From NCBI RefSeq assembly GCF_900141745.1, contig NZ_FSRM01000001.1, positions 2,232,001-2,296,000 on the forward strand: a DNA stretch of 64,000 nucleotides. Direction: 5' to 3'. The stretch is from Paraburkholderia phenazinium. GTDB lineage: Bacteria > Pseudomonadota > Gammaproteobacteria > Burkholderiales > Burkholderiaceae. Numbering within the stretch: the stretch's first letter is position 1; each line of letters opens with the position of its first letter. This document shows, in pieces, positions 41,915-53,524 of this stretch. The translations under genes were made by a program, and so were the position numbers. Below the pieces are notes generated by a model that worked only from the letters and a program-made list of their open reading frames with translations, was not told the origin of the DNA and ran no database searches.

Positions 41915-41950
41915 GCGCGCAGGCCGGCTTAGCCGGCCGCGCGCGTTTTT
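41915..41950 (+). terminator. bamB terminator
   Basis: A GC-rich hairpin (41915-41920 plus 41922-41927 with 41933-41944, one bulged A, 5-nt loop) is followed by TTTTT. It probably ends the ndk-to-bamB series, so der would need its own promoter. Confidence 0.85.
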
Positions 41951-42237
41951 AGTTGTATCCTGGGCGGTGCACGTCACCGTCCGCTTCGTGGGTTTGCGGC
42001 GGCATAGGCTTGCCGCGGGTGCGAAAGCGGAGCCGTCCGCAACACCTGGAACCCGGCGGCGCTGCGGCGCCGCCCATATAGCCAGCCCGACGTCCGCCTG
42101 GACGGGCATATTTGCCGCACGTCCGGGGCCGGCCGAATTCGTGATAATTTGCGTCAAACGCAGCCGCGACGCGGCCGCATGGCGTCGCGCGCGGGGTGAT
42201 CGATCCCGGCCTCGCGTTTCACCGTGAACAACATCTG
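41951..42237. other. Intergenic region upstream of der
   Basis: 287 bp with no gene I can support; frames present on both strands look like high-GC noise. A GATAAT at 42144-42149 could be part of the der promoter but lacks a -35. Several short GC-rich inverted repeats are present without T tracts. Confidence 0.4.
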
Positions 42238-43575
42238 ATGAAACCCGTAATTGCCCTTGTGGGGCGCCCCAATGTGGGGAAATCCACGCTATTCAACCGT
42301 CTCACGCGCTCGCGTGATGCGCTCGTTGCCGACCTGCCGGGTCTCACACGCGATCGCCACTACGGCGAAGGCCGCACCGGCGAGCGCCCGTACCTCGTGG
42401 TGGACACCGGCGGTTTCGAACCGGTCGCCAAAGACGGCATCCTCCATGAGATGGCGCGCCAGACCCGTCAGGCAGTTGAAGAATCGGACATCGTCGTGTT
42501 CATTGTTGACGGCCGCAATGGTCTCGCGCCACAGGACAAGTCGATTGCCGACTATTTGCGCAAGGTTGGCCGGCCGATTTTCCTCGTCGTCAACAAGGCC
42601 GAGGGGATGAAGTACAGCGCGGTCGCCGCGGACTTCTACGAGCTCGGGCTCGGCGATCCGCGCGCCATTTCGGCGGCGCACGGCGACGGCGTGACCGAGA
42701 TGATCAACGATGCGCTGGAAGTCGCATACGCGGGTCAACCGGAAGAGAGCGACGAGGAAAAGGCTGCGCGCGGCATCAAGATCGCCATCGTGGGCCGCCC
42801 GAACGTCGGCAAGTCGACGCTGATCAACGCGCTCGTCGGCGAGGAGCGCGTGATTGCGTTCGACATGCCCGGCACCACGCGCGATTCGATCTACGTGGAT
42901 TTCGAGCGTCAGGGCAAGCCCTACACGCTGATCGACACCGCTGGCCTGCGCCGTCGCGGCAAGGTGTTCGAAGCCATCGAGAAGTTCTCTGTGGTGAAGA
43001 CGCTGCAGTCCATCTCGGACGCGAACGTCGTGATCCTGCTGCTCGACGCCCGTCAGGACATCTCCGACCAGGATGCGCACATTGCCGGTTTCGTGGTGGA
43101 GCAGGGCCGCGCGCTAGTTGTTGGCGTAAACAAATGGGATGGTCTCGACTCGCATGTGCGCGAGCGCACCAAAGCGGATCTGGAGCGCAAACTAAAATTT
43201 CTCGACTTTGCGAAATTTCACTTTATTTCAGCGGCCGAAAAGTCGGGGATTGGGCCGTTGATGCGCTCGGTTGACGACGCCTATGCGGCGGCCATGTCCA
43301 AGCTGCCGACACCGAAATTGACGCGCGCACTGATCGACGCAGTCGAATTCCAGCAGCCGCGCCGGCGGGGTCCGGTTCGTCCGAAGCTGCGTTATGCGCA
43401 CCAGGGAGGCCAAAACCCGCCAATTATCGTGATTCACGGCAATGCGCTCGACGCGATCACGGAAACGTATAAACGCTACCTCGAAAATCGCTTCAGGGAA
43501 ACTTTCGGGCTGACTGGGACTCCATTGCGCATAGAGTTCAGATCGTCGACGAACCCTTACGCGGACAAAGGCTGA
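42238..43575 (+). CDS. der: Ribosome biogenesis GTPase Der (EngA)
   Basis: Der carries two GTPase domains in tandem and acts in 50S subunit assembly. The 445-residue protein has G1 motifs GRPNVGKST twice (near residues 8 and 187), each followed by DTGG or DTAG and NKxxG/NKWD motifs, and a C-terminal KH-like domain ending in a basic and polar tail. ATG at 42238 is chosen ([12 protein letters not shown]). It is followed by hfq after 142 bp. Confidence 0.97.
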   Translation: MKPVIALVGRPNVGKSTLFNRLTRSRDALVADLPGLTRDRHYGEGRTGERPYLVVDTGGFEPVAKDGILHEMARQTRQAVEESDIVVFIVDGRNGLAPQDKSIADYLRKVGRPIFLVVNKAEGMKYSAVAADFYELGLGDPRAISAAHGDGVTEMINDALEVAYAGQPEESDEEKAARGIKIAIVGRPNVGKSTLINALVGEERVIAFDMPGTTRDSIYVDFERQGKPYTLIDTAGLRRRGKVFEAIEKFSVVKTLQSISDANVVILLLDARQDISDQDAHIAGFVVEQGRALVVGVNKWDGLDSHVRERTKADLERKLKFLDFAKFHFISAAEKSGIGPLMRSVDDAYAAAMSKLPTPKLTRALIDAVEFQQPRRRGPVRPKLRYAHQGGQNPPIIVIHGNALDAITETYKRYLENRFRETFGLTGTPLRIEFRSSTNPYADKG

Positions 43576-43638
43576 AACCCGCGTGTGTGTTGGGTTTGGC
43601 CGGATGGCCAGGTCACTCGCGCAAAAACGAAAATCGGC

Positions 43639-43644
43639 TATAGT
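43639..43644 (+). promoter_or_regulatory. Putative -10 element for hfq
   Basis: TATAGT lies 73 bp before the hfq ATG. The -35 is not evident. It would give hfq-hflX-hflKC a promoter independent of der. Confidence 0.4.
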
Positions 43645-43717
43645 GTAGCGGTTGACGGCGGATTTCTTTTTCTTCGTCGTCAATTTAGTCAACCTGCAAA
43701 AAAATACGGAGTTTGCT

Positions 43718-43954
43718 ATGAGCAACAAAGGGCAATTGTTACAAGACCCGTTTTTGAACGCACTGCGTAAAGAGCATGTGCCGGTGTCGATCTATCTGGT
43801 CAACGGCATCAAGCTTCAAGGGAACATCGAATCGTTCGACCAGTACGTCGTGTTGCTCCGGAATACGGTTACCCAGATGGTCTACAAGCACGCCATTTCC
43901 ACTGTCGTGCCTGCCCGCCCGGTAAATTTCCACCCGGATTCCGAACAGTCCTAA
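43718..43954 (+). CDS. hfq: RNA chaperone Hfq
   Basis: Hfq is the hexameric Sm-like protein that pairs small RNAs with mRNAs. The 78-residue product shows the Sm1 motif ([20 protein letters not shown]), and the Sm2 motif with VYKHAIST, plus a short polar tail. ATG at 43718 has CGGAG upstream; the open frame starts earlier at 43652. hfq-hflX-hflK-hflC is conserved across proteobacteria. Confidence 0.98.
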   Translation: MSNKGQLLQDPFLNALRKEHVPVSIYLVNGIKLQGNIESFDQYVVLLRNTVTQMVYKHAISTVVPARPVNFHPDSEQS

Positions 43955-44027
43955 CCTCTCGTCGCGGCCGGCGTAGTGTCGCCCGTTGGCGATCTCTCCC
44001 GGCCGCTTCATTTTGATACCCTCCAAT

Positions 44028-45218
44028 TTGACCAACGCAGCGCTTGTCGGCATCGACTTCGGTAAGATCGATTTCGAAGCCAGTCTCGAAGAACTCAGCC
44101 TGCTCGCGCAAAGCGCGGGCGCGACTCCCCTCGTTACCCTCACCGGACGCCGCTCCAGTCCCGATGCCAAAATGTTTGTCGGCAGCGGCAAGGCGGAAGA
44201 ACTGCGTCTTGCGTGCGAGGCGAACGACATTGAACTCGTCATCTTCAATCACGCGCTTGCGCCGGCCCAGCAACGTAATCTGGAGCAGGCGCTTAACAGG
44301 CGCGTGATCGACCGCACGAGTCTGATTCTCGATATTTTTGCGCAGCGCGCCCGCAGCCATGAAGGCAAGCTGCAGGTCGAGCTCGCACAATTGCAGTACC
44401 TGTCCACGCGGCTGATCCGCGCATGGACCCACCTGGAGCGGCAAAAAGGCGGTATCGGTTTGCGCGGTCCGGGTGAAACGCAGCTTGAAACCGACCGCCG
44501 GCTGATCGGCGAGCGCATCAAGGCGTTGAAGACGCGGCTCGAAAAACTGCGCCGCCAGCACGGCACGCAGCGGCGCGCGCGCGAGCGCAACCGCACGATG
44601 TCGGTGTCGCTGGTCGGTTATACGAACGCGGGCAAGTCCACGCTGTTCAATGCGCTCACGAAGGCGCAGGCGTATGCGGCGGACCAGTTGTTCGCCACGC
44701 TCGACACGACCTCGCGGCGCGTCTATCTCGGCGACGAGGTGGGGCAGGTGGTGGTGTCCGATACGGTCGGCTTTATCCGCGAGTTGCCTCACCAGCTGGT
44801 GGCAGCGTTTCGCGCCACGCTGGAAGAAACGATTCACGCCGATCTGCTGCTGCACGTCGTGGATGCATCGAGCGCCGTGCGCCTCGACCAGATCGATCAG
44901 GTCAACGAGGTGTTGCACGAAATCGGTGCCGACACAATCCGCCAGGTGCTGGTGTTCAACAAGATCGACGCCGTGCCCGAGCTGGCGGCCCGAGGCGACA
45001 CGGTTGAGCGGGATGAGTATGGTAATATTTCGCGCGTCTTTTTGAGCGCGCGCACCGGGCAGGGACTGGAGACACTGCGCGCTGCCATCGCCGAAATCGC
45101 GGCTGCCGACACTCTTCCCGACGTGCAGCATGCAGAGCCAAACGCGCCACAAGCGCCGGAAGAAGGCTGGCCTGCAGAATCACGTGACGACCGCAAGGTC
45201 CCCGAACTCGGGCACTGA
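44028..45218 (+). CDS. hflX: Ribosome-associated GTPase HflX
   Basis: HflX is a GTPase that splits stalled or heat-damaged ribosomes. An N-terminal ND1 domain with KMFVGSGKAEEL and the glycine-rich GGIGLRGPGETQLE loop precedes the G domain, which has GYTNAGKST, the D-x-x-G motif DTVGF and NKID. The product has 396 residues; the C-terminal extension beyond the G domain is shorter than in E. coli. The start is uncertain: TTG at 44028 (MTNAALVGID) aligns best with the family, while the frame is open to TTG at 43986. Confidence 0.95.
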   Translation: MTNAALVGIDFGKIDFEASLEELSLLAQSAGATPLVTLTGRRSSPDAKMFVGSGKAEELRLACEANDIELVIFNHALAPAQQRNLEQALNRRVIDRTSLILDIFAQRARSHEGKLQVELAQLQYLSTRLIRAWTHLERQKGGIGLRGPGETQLETDRRLIGERIKALKTRLEKLRRQHGTQRRARERNRTMSVSLVGYTNAGKSTLFNALTKAQAYAADQLFATLDTTSRRVYLGDEVGQVVVSDTVGFIRELPHQLVAAFRATLEETIHADLLLHVVDASSAVRLDQIDQVNEVLHEIGADTIRQVLVFNKIDAVPELAARGDTVERDEYGNISRVFLSARTGQGLETLRAAIAEIAAADTLPDVQHAEPNAPQAPEEGWPAESRDDRKVPELGH

Positions 45219-45268
45219 CCCGTTCCAAATTGCACTGACCCGCTGTCTACTCTGGTGAACGAACACAG

Positions 45269-46699
45269 GTGAACGATTACAACGTGCGGAGTATCTGGCT
45301 GCGCCTGCGCGCCACTCTTTCGATGAACGATCCGCGCTGGGGCCGGGGTGACGGCAATGGCGACCGGCAACGTCCGAACGACCCGAAGCGTCCGCAGAAC
45401 GGCAAGGATGGCGATGGTCCGCCCGATCTCGACGAGATGTGGCGCGATTTCAATCGCCGCCTGAGCAGCATGTTCGGCCGCAAGGGTACGGGTGGCGGCG
45501 CAGGCCGCCCTGACAATGGGCGCGGTGCGCGTATCGGTGTAGGTATCGTCATCGGCGTGCTGATCGCCATTTATCTCGGCAGCGGTGTGTTCGTGGTGCA
45601 GGACGGCCAGGCCGGCGTCGTAACCCAGTTCGGCAAGTATCGCTATACCGCGGCGCCGGGCGTGCACTGGCGTCTGCCGTATCCGTTCGAAGCGCACGAG
45701 CTCGTCAATGTCGGCGACGTGCGTTCGGTGGAGATTGGCCGCAACAATATCGTGCGTATGGCGAACGTCAAGGACGCCGCGATGCTCACGCATGACGCAG
45801 ACATCGTCGATGTGCGTTTTGCCGTGCAGTACCAGGTGCGTAGCGCGACGGACTATCTGTTCCGCAGTGTCGACCCCGACCAGAGCGTGACGCTCGCCGC
45901 GCAGGCGGCCGTGCGCAGCATTGTCGGCGCGCGCAGCACCGACGATATCCTCTATCAGGATCGCGAAGCAATTCGCCAGCAACTCACCGATGCGATCCAG
46001 CATTCCCTGGACGAATCGCAGACCGGTCTCGTCGTGACCGGTGTGACGATTCAAGGTGTGCAGGCGCCTGAGCAGGTGCAGGCCGCATTCGACGACGCAG
46101 TGAAAGCGCATCAGGACCGCGAACGCGCCAGGGCTGATGCTCAGGCGTATGCCAACGACCTGTTGCCGCATGCGCAGGCTGACGCGGCGCGCCTCGTCGA
46201 CCAGGCCAAGACCTACAGCGACCAGGTGGTGGCGCAGGCGCAAGGCGATGCCGAGCGCTTCAAGCAGGTCTACGAGCAGTATTCAAAAGCGCCGGCGGTG
46301 ATCCGTGAGCGCATGTACCTGGATACCATGCAGCATATCTATTCGAATTCGACGAAGGTATTTGTCGACAGCAAAGCCGGTAACAACGTGATGTACCTGC
46401 CGCTCGACAAGCTGGTCGAGGCCACCCGTCAGCATGCTGCCGATGCTGCTGCGGCGAGCGCTGCTTCCGGCAGCTCGGCCGGTTCCGCCGTCGGCCTGAA
46501 CCAGGGTGCGCAAAGTACTCAGGGAGCCCAGGGCACGCAGGATAGCCAGGCCGCGAGCAATACCCCCGCACCTGCCGCAGCGGCCTCGGCCTCGGCGGCC
46601 GCGGCCGCGAGCCCGGCCAGCGAGGCCGACGCTGCCAGCGATCCGCTGCGCTCGCGCGACGCGTTCCGCAGCCGCGGCCGCGAAGACGACATCCAATGA
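45269..46699 (+). CDS. hflK: FtsH protease modulator HflK
   Basis: HflK is an SPFH/prohibitin-family protein that with HflC surrounds FtsH in the inner membrane and limits its activity. The 476-residue product has a Gly/Arg-rich cytoplasmic start, a membrane segment at about 88-110, an SPFH domain (FVVQDGQAGVVTQFGKY onward), a coiled coil and a low-complexity Ala/Ser/Gln tail of about 80 residues. GTG at 45269 is the longest start; ATG at 45323 (MNDPRWGRGD) is the alternative. hflC follows after 11 bp. Confidence 0.95.
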   Translation: MNDYNVRSIWLRLRATLSMNDPRWGRGDGNGDRQRPNDPKRPQNGKDGDGPPDLDEMWRDFNRRLSSMFGRKGTGGGAGRPDNGRGARIGVGIVIGVLIAIYLGSGVFVVQDGQAGVVTQFGKYRYTAAPGVHWRLPYPFEAHELVNVGDVRSVEIGRNNIVRMANVKDAAMLTHDADIVDVRFAVQYQVRSATDYLFRSVDPDQSVTLAAQAAVRSIVGARSTDDILYQDREAIRQQLTDAIQHSLDESQTGLVVTGVTIQGVQAPEQVQAAFDDAVKAHQDRERARADAQAYANDLLPHAQADAARLVDQAKTYSDQVVAQAQGDAERFKQVYEQYSKAPAVIRERMYLDTMQHIYSNSTKVFVDSKAGNNVMYLPLDKLVEATRQHAADAAAASAASGSSAGSAVGLNQGAQSTQGAQGTQDSQAASNTPAPAAAASASAAAAASPASEADAASDPLRSRDAFRSRGREDDIQ

Positions 46700-46710
46700 G
46701 GCGCGCGAAC

Positions 46711-47613
46711 ATGAATCGAATCATTGCGCTCATCGTCGTTGTCGTCCTTCTGCTGTTTGCGGCATCGTCGACGGTATTCGTGGTCGATCAGCGTCATATG
46801 GCGGTGCTGTCCGGACGCGGTGACGCGACTCCCGAGCTGCTCGGCCCGGGGCTGCATGCAAAGCTGCCGCCCCCGCTGCAAACACTGATGTTGGTGGACA
46901 GCCGGATCCAGACGCTCGATACGCCGGATGAAGACCGCTTCGTCACGTCTGACAAAACCGACTTGCTGGTCGACTCCGTGATCAAGTATCGCGTGACCGA
47001 CCCGCTCAAGCTGTTCGACCAGACCAAGGGCGACGAACAGACGTTGCCGGACCGGCTCGCCTTGTTGTCGCGCAGTGCGCTCGGCGATGCGTTTGCAAAG
47101 GTTACGCTGTCCGACGCCCTCGCCAAACAGCAGGCGCTTGCGGACGACGCGCGTGGCGCCATGTCCGCCGCGGCGGCGTCGCTAGGCGTGGAAGTGATCG
47201 ACGTCCAGTTGGCCCGGATCGATTTCCCGGCTGCGATGGCTGACTCAGTCTACAAGCGCATGAGCGCCGCGCGCGAGCAGGCGGCCAGTGCAGAGCGCGC
47301 CAAGGGCGTGGCCGAGGCCGATCAGATCAAGGCCGACGCGGCCAACCGGCAGCAGGCGCTGCTCGCGGACGCGTATCTGCAGGCGCAGACGATCAAGGGC
47401 GAGGGTGACGGCAAGGCCGCCTCCATCGCCGCCGACGCATATGGCCGCGATCCCCAGTTCTACCAGTTCTACCAGAGCATGCTGGCTTACCGGAACACCT
47501 TCAAGCCGAACGACGTGATTGTGGTCGATTCGAGCAGCGAGTTTTTCCGCTTCATGCGTAGCCCGGACGGTGAAATGTCACCGGACGCCGCCGCGGCAGC
47601 GCGCAAACACTGA
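46711..47613 (+). CDS. hflC: FtsH protease modulator HflC
   Basis: HflC is the SPFH partner of HflK. The 300-residue protein has an N-terminal membrane segment at about 3-22 and an SPFH domain beginning VFVVDQRHMAVLSGRGD, ending in a charged coiled coil. ATG at 46711 has GAGG eight bases upstream; an ATG at 46696 overlapping the hflK stop is less likely. It is probably co-transcribed with hflK. Confidence 0.96.
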   Translation: MNRIIALIVVVVLLLFAASSTVFVVDQRHMAVLSGRGDATPELLGPGLHAKLPPPLQTLMLVDSRIQTLDTPDEDRFVTSDKTDLLVDSVIKYRVTDPLKLFDQTKGDEQTLPDRLALLSRSALGDAFAKVTLSDALAKQQALADDARGAMSAAAASLGVEVIDVQLARIDFPAAMADSVYKRMSAAREQAASAERAKGVAEADQIKADAANRQQALLADAYLQAQTIKGEGDGKAASIAADAYGRDPQFYQFYQSMLAYRNTFKPNDVIVVDSSSEFFRFMRSPDGEMSPDAAAAARKH

Positions 47614-47657
47614 TTACTGGAGCGCCGCGGCACACGTATCGCGGCACCGCCACTCGC

Positions 47658-47849
47658 ATGGATATAGCCGGCTCGTTATTGCTTGCGATCGCATTGATGC
47701 TGATCATCGAGGGGATGTTCCCCTTCGTTTTTCCGAGCGCCTGGCGCGACACGTTCCGTAAAATGTCGGAACGCCCGCCGCAGCAGATCCGCATTGGCGG
47801 ACTGATTGTGATGGCGCTGGGGCTGATACTGCTATTTATCGTCACCTGA
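47658..47849 (+). CDS. DUF2065 (YjeT-like) small membrane protein
   Basis: A 63-residue protein with two hydrophobic segments (about 3-25 and 44-62), separated by a charged loop ([13 protein letters not shown]). It matches the YjeT/DUF2065 group, which in E. coli also lies between hflC and purA. No function is known; a role alongside HflKC is only suggested by position. Confidence 0.88.
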   Translation: MDIAGSLLLAIALMLIIEGMFPFVFPSAWRDTFRKMSERPPQQIRIGGLIVMALGLILLFIVT

Positions 47850-48003
47850 AGGCGCAAGCGGTTCGGGTTGCGATTTGGCGCGGGGCGCGCGTCGCCTGCC
47901 GGCGCTGCCGCCACCGCATGCATGTACGCATGCCCCGGCTGGCCATTCACTCTCAATTACCGGCGCGGCGAGGCGCCGTGTTCACCGTCGTAGGACTGTA
48001 TCG

Positions 48004-49155
48004 ATGTCGACCTGGTTACTTCCCGAGAATATCGCCGACGTGCTGCCGTCGGAAGCCCGCAAGATCGAAGAGTTGCGGCGTCATCTGCTGGACCGTTTTC
48101 GAGTTTACGGCTACGAGATGGTCATGCCGCCGCTGCTCGAGTACCTCGAGTCGCTGCTGACGGGCGGGGGCCACGACCTCAATCTGCGCACTTTCAAGCT
48201 GGTCGACCAGTTGTCGGGCCGCACGCTGGGCCTGCGCGCCGACATGACGCCGCAGGTGGCGCGCATCGACGCGCACCTGCTGAACCGTCAGGGCGTGACG
48301 CGCCTGTGTTATGCCGGCAACGTTCTGCACACGCGTCCGCGTGGCCTGCATGCCACGCGCGAACAGATCCAGATCGGCGCGGAAATCTACGGCCACGCCG
48401 GGCTCGAAGCAGACCTTGAAATCCAGCAGTTGATGCTCGACGCGCTGCGTCTGGCGGGTCTCGCGAAGGTTCGTCTGGACCTGTGCCATGCGGGCGTGCT
48501 GGCGGCCCTGATCGACGCCGAACCGGCTGCGCAGGCTTTGGGTGAATCGCTCTATGAAGCGCTCGCCGGCAAGGACGTGCCGCGTCTGGCGGAATTGACG
48601 ACTGAACTTACGCCGGTAGTTCGCGATGCGCTGCGTGCGTTGCCGTCACTCTATGGCGACGCATCCGTGCTGGAGGAAGCGCGCGAGCGTCTGCCTGGCA
48701 CACCGGAAATTGCCCGCGCACTCGACGATCTCGCGTTCCTCGCCAGCCAGGTCGAGGGTGCGGAAGTGATGATCGATCTCGCTGACCTGCGTGGCTATGC
48801 GTACCACAGCGGCGTGATGTTTTCGGCCTACGTGGACGGCGTGCCGAACGCGGTCGCGCGTGGTGGCCGTTACGACCACGTCGGCCAGGCATATGGCCGG
48901 GCCCGCGCAGCGACCGGTTTTTCGCTCGACCTGCGTGAAGTGGCGCGTATTTCGCCGGTCGAAGCGCGCAGCAGCGCGATCCTCGCGCCGTGGCAGCACG
49001 ACGACGCCCTGCGCGCCAGCGTGGCCGCATTGCGCGATGCGGGCGAAGTGGTGATCCAGGCGCTGCCGGGTCACGATCACGCGCTCGATGAATTTGCCTG
49101 CGACCGCGTGTTGGTCGAGCGCAACGGCGCATGGGTCGTCGAACCCCACGCGTGA
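48004..49155 (+). CDS. hisZ: ATP phosphoribosyltransferase regulatory subunit HisZ
   Basis: HisZ is a HisRS-like protein that partners with the short form of HisG to make and regulate ATP phosphoribosyltransferase, the first step of histidine synthesis. The 383-residue protein resembles a HisRS core without the anticodon-binding domain; it begins [20 protein letters not shown] and keeps a motif-2-like [14 protein letters not shown] and GGRYDHVG. The frame is open from 47875, but 48004 is the family start. It implies a short HisG elsewhere in the genome. It lies between hflC/DUF2065 and purA, as in other beta-proteobacteria. Confidence 0.95.
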   Translation: MSTWLLPENIADVLPSEARKIEELRRHLLDRFRVYGYEMVMPPLLEYLESLLTGGGHDLNLRTFKLVDQLSGRTLGLRADMTPQVARIDAHLLNRQGVTRLCYAGNVLHTRPRGLHATREQIQIGAEIYGHAGLEADLEIQQLMLDALRLAGLAKVRLDLCHAGVLAALIDAEPAAQALGESLYEALAGKDVPRLAELTTELTPVVRDALRALPSLYGDASVLEEARERLPGTPEIARALDDLAFLASQVEGAEVMIDLADLRGYAYHSGVMFSAYVDGVPNAVARGGRYDHVGQAYGRARAATGFSLDLREVARISPVEARSSAILAPWQHDDALRASVAALRDAGEVVIQALPGHDHALDEFACDRVLVERNGAWVVEPHA

Positions 49156-49302
49156 GCGGCGAAACCTGAGCGGCAAAACGTTCGCCAGAACGAACGCAAA
49201 GAGATCGATGCGGTGAGCCGCCGCATCACTTCGATATACCTAAGATAACGTCCATACCGTTGAGCGGAAACGGAAAAATTCGGAAGCTTCCGCGAACATA
49301 GG

Positions 49303-50682
<1,380 letters not shown>

Positions 50683-50685
50683 CTC

Positions 50686-51270
50686 ATGACGCAGGGTGTA
50701 CCGATGATTGCGATGAAAGACCCGCGCAATGACGACAAGAACCTGTGGGTTGGCTGGGACGAGTATCACCGCCTGATCGAACTGCTGGCACTCGCTGTGC
50801 ACGATTCGGGCTGGAAGTTCGACAAGATCCTGTGCCTCGCACGCGGTGGTCTGCGCGTGGGCGATCAGCTCTCGCGTATCTACGATCTGCCGCTGGCGAT
50901 CCTGGCCACCAGTTCGTACCGTGAAGCCGCGGGCACGGAGCAGGGCGAACTCGACATTGCCCAATACATCACGATGACGCGCGGCGAGCTGTCGGGCAAC
51001 GTGCTGCTGGTCGACGACCTCGTCGACTCGGGCGTGACGCTGGCGCGCGTGCAGCAGCATCTGAAAGAGCGCTATCCGGCCATTACGTCGGTGCGCTCGG
51101 CCGTGCTCTGGTACAAGGGCTGCTCGAAGGTAAAGCCCGACTACCACGTGCAGTTTCTGCCCACCAATCCGTGGATTCATCAGCCGTTCGAGGAATGGGA
51201 CACTGTGCGTCCGCATAATCTCGGCGCCTGGATCAAGCGCGGTACCGCGCAGGAATCCTCGGGTCAGTGA
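50686..51270 (+). CDS. Phosphoribosyltransferase (purine-salvage type)
   Basis: A 194-residue type I phosphoribosyltransferase. The PRPP-binding loop LLVDDLVDSGVTL near residue 105 is intact and a basic aromatic segment follows (SAVLWYKG). Family members include hypoxanthine, guanine and xanthine phosphoribosyltransferases; the base specificity cannot be told. Coupling to purA suggests purine metabolism. The start is ATG at 50686, with an in-frame ATG at 50704. A terminator follows. Confidence 0.88.
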   Translation: MTQGVPMIAMKDPRNDDKNLWVGWDEYHRLIELLALAVHDSGWKFDKILCLARGGLRVGDQLSRIYDLPLAILATSSYREAAGTEQGELDIAQYITMTRGELSGNVLLVDDLVDSGVTLARVQQHLKERYPAITSVRSAVLWYKGCSKVKPDYHVQFLPTNPWIHQPFEEWDTVRPHNLGAWIKRGTAQESSGQ

Positions 51271-51310
51271 TGGATGCCGGCTTGTCCGGCGTATGCGGCG
51301 AATGAGCAAG

Positions 51311-51340
51311 AACGGAGCCAGGTTAGGCTCCGTTTTTTTT
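51311..51340 (+). terminator. Terminator after the phosphoribosyltransferase gene
   Basis: A 9-bp stem pairs 51311-51319 with 51326-51334 around a 6-nt loop, followed by an eight-T run (51333-51340). It is a textbook intrinsic terminator ending the purA transcript. Confidence 0.93.
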
Positions 51341-51475
51341 CGCGCGCAGGTTGATGAGAAAGCGCCTGACAGCGCGATGACAAGCGGCTGACGGGTTCGT
51401 AGCACGGTGCTAAACTTCGCGGGCTGTCCACGTGGTGTACGCACAACAGGCCGGGGCGCTACCTTACAGTCAGTT

Positions 51476-51481
51476 TAGAAT
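51476..51481 (+). promoter_or_regulatory. Putative -10 element for kup
   Basis: TAGAAT followed by AGCGC and a T run lies 42 bp before the kup ATG. No clear -35 was seen. The terminator upstream makes a separate kup promoter necessary. Confidence 0.45.
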
Positions 51482-51523
51482 AGCGCTCGTTTTTTTCCGC
51501 TCAGGAACGGATACCTCGCGTTT

Positions 51524-53410
51524 ATGACAGATACCCATCACGCGCACAAACAGCCTTTGCCTGCACTCGCACTGGCCGCGGTCGGCGTGGTATTCGGTGA
51601 CATCGGCACGAGCCCGTTGTATTCGCTGAAAGAGGCGTTCAGCCCGGCGCACGGCATCCCGCTGACCGAACAATCCATCCTCGGTGTGATCTCGCTGCTG
51701 TTCTGGGCGATCGTGATCGTCGTCAGCATCAAGTACGTGCTGTTCGTGATGCGCGCCGATAACAACGGCGAGGGCGGTGTGCTGGCGTTGATGGCGTTGG
51801 CGTTACGCTCGGTCGATCCAAAGAAGAAGCTCGCGGGGCTGCTCGTGATGCTCGGTATCTTCGGCGCCTGCATGTTCTACGGCGATGCGGTGATTACGCC
51901 GGCCATCTCGGTGATCTCCGCGGTCGAAGGGCTGGAGATCGCAGCGCCTAACCTGGCCCATCTGGTTTTGCCGCTCACCATCCTCATCCTGATCGTGCTG
52001 TTCTGGATCCAGCGGCACGGCACGGCCATGGTGGGGCGTCTGTTCGGACCGATCATGGTGGTCTGGTTCGCGGTGATCGGTGTGCTCGGCCTTGCGCATA
52101 TCGTGCAGGCGCCCACCGTCATCCGTGCGCTCAATCCGTACTACGCCTATTCGTTCATGGCCGCGCACGTGCTGCAGGCGTATGTGGTGCTCGGCTCGGT
52201 AGTGCTGGTGCTGACCGGCGCCGAAGCGCTGTACGCCGATATGGGCCACTTCGGTGCCAAGCCGATCCGGCTGGCCTGGTACTGTCTCGTGATGCCTTCG
52301 CTGGTGATGAACTACTTCGGCCAGGGCGCGCTGCTGATGCACGACCCCAAGGCCATCGAAAACCCGTTCTTCCTGCTTGCGCCCGACTGGGCGCTGCTGC
52401 CGCTCGTGGTGCTCTCCACGGTGGCCACCGTGATCGCCTCGCAGGCGGTGATTTCCGGCGCCTATTCACTGACGAGCCAGGCCATCCAGCTTGGCTATGT
52501 GCCGCGCATGAAGATCCTGCATACGTCGGATCTCGCGATCGGACAGATCTATGTGCCAGTGGTGAACTGGATGCTGCTCTTCATCATCCTGTGCATCGTG
52601 GTGGCCTTCAAGAGCTCGGACAATCTCGCGGCGGCGTACGGTATCGCGGTGACGGCCACGATGGTGATCACGACGATTCTCGCCTGCGTGGTGATGGTGA
52701 ATGTGTGGAAGTGGAACAAGCTGGCGGTCGCGCTGATTATCGGCGGCCTGATGGTGGTCGATCTCGGCTTCTTCGGCGCGAATCTGCTGAAGGTCGAGGA
52801 GGGCGGCTGGCTGCCGTTGGGCATCGGCGCACTGCTGTTCTTCCTGCTGATGACCTGGTTCAAGGGCAGGATGATCGTCAAGGAACGCACGGCCGCCGAC
52901 GGTATTCCGTTGATGCCGTTCCTGCAGGGTTTGCTCGCGCATCCGCCGCATCGCGTGTCGGGCACGGCCATCTATCTGACGGGCAGCGACGTGCTGGTGC
53001 CGGTGAGTCTGCTGCACAACCTGAAGCACAACAAGGTGCTGCATGAGCGCACCATTTTCCTGACTTTCGCGACGCTCGATATTCCTTATGTCGAAGACGC
53101 GGATCGCGTCACGGTCAAAGAGATCGGCGGGGGACTGTTCCTCGTGAAAGCGGCATACGGTTTCAACGAGACGCCCGACGTGAAAGCGGTGATGACCGAT
53201 GTGGGCCGCACGCACGATATGACCTTCGAACTGATGGATACGTCGTTCTTCCTCGCGCGGGAAACGGTTGTGCCGACACAATTGCCAGGGATGTCGGTGT
53301 GGCGCGAGCGGGTGTTCGCATGGATGCATCAGAACGCGGCCAAGCCGACCGATTTCTTCAGTATCCCGGCCAATCGTGTGGTGGAGTTGGGGACGAAGAT
53401 CGAGATTTGA
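51524..53410 (+). CDS. kup: Low-affinity potassium transporter Kup
   Basis: Kup imports potassium with protons across the inner membrane. The 628-residue protein has about twelve hydrophobic segments and starts with the family signature [20 protein letters not shown], followed by ADNNGEGG near residue 85 in the first cytoplasmic loop. A soluble C-terminal region follows from about residue 455. The start is ATG at 51524. It converges on tex across a strong terminator. Confidence 0.97.
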   Translation: MTDTHHAHKQPLPALALAAVGVVFGDIGTSPLYSLKEAFSPAHGIPLTEQSILGVISLLFWAIVIVVSIKYVLFVMRADNNGEGGVLALMALALRSVDPKKKLAGLLVMLGIFGACMFYGDAVITPAISVISAVEGLEIAAPNLAHLVLPLTILILIVLFWIQRHGTAMVGRLFGPIMVVWFAVIGVLGLAHIVQAPTVIRALNPYYAYSFMAAHVLQAYVVLGSVVLVLTGAEALYADMGHFGAKPIRLAWYCLVMPSLVMNYFGQGALLMHDPKAIENPFFLLAPDWALLPLVVLSTVATVIASQAVISGAYSLTSQAIQLGYVPRMKILHTSDLAIGQIYVPVVNWMLLFIILCIVVAFKSSDNLAAAYGIAVTATMVITTILACVVMVNVWKWNKLAVALIIGGLMVVDLGFFGANLLKVEEGGWLPLGIGALLFFLLMTWFKGRMIVKERTAADGIPLMPFLQGLLAHPPHRVSGTAIYLTGSDVLVPVSLLHNLKHNKVLHERTIFLTFATLDIPYVEDADRVTVKEIGGGLFLVKAAYGFNETPDVKAVMTDVGRTHDMTFELMDTSFFLARETVVPTQLPGMSVWRERVFAWMHQNAAKPTDFFSIPANRVVELGTKIEI

Positions 53411-53460
53411 GTTTCGATGCCGTGCTTGCCGGGGTTGTTCTGCTGGCAGGGCGGTCAATG

Positions 53461-53497
53461 AAAAAGCCCACGCAGATCGCATCTGCGTGGGCTTTTT
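53461..53497. terminator. Bidirectional terminator, kup / tex
   Basis: A perfect 17-bp stem pairs 53461-53477 with 53481-53497 around a 3-nt loop, with A5 and T5 ends, so it works on both strands. It lies 50 bp after kup and 28 bp after tex. Confidence 0.93.
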
Positions 53498-53524
53498 GTT
53501 TAGCGGCGCTTGCGGCGCGCCGCC

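Noticed and set aside
41967..42227. 86-codon plus-strand frame between bamB and der
   Set aside because: No ribosome site, composition typical of noncoding high-GC DNA, and no family resemblance.
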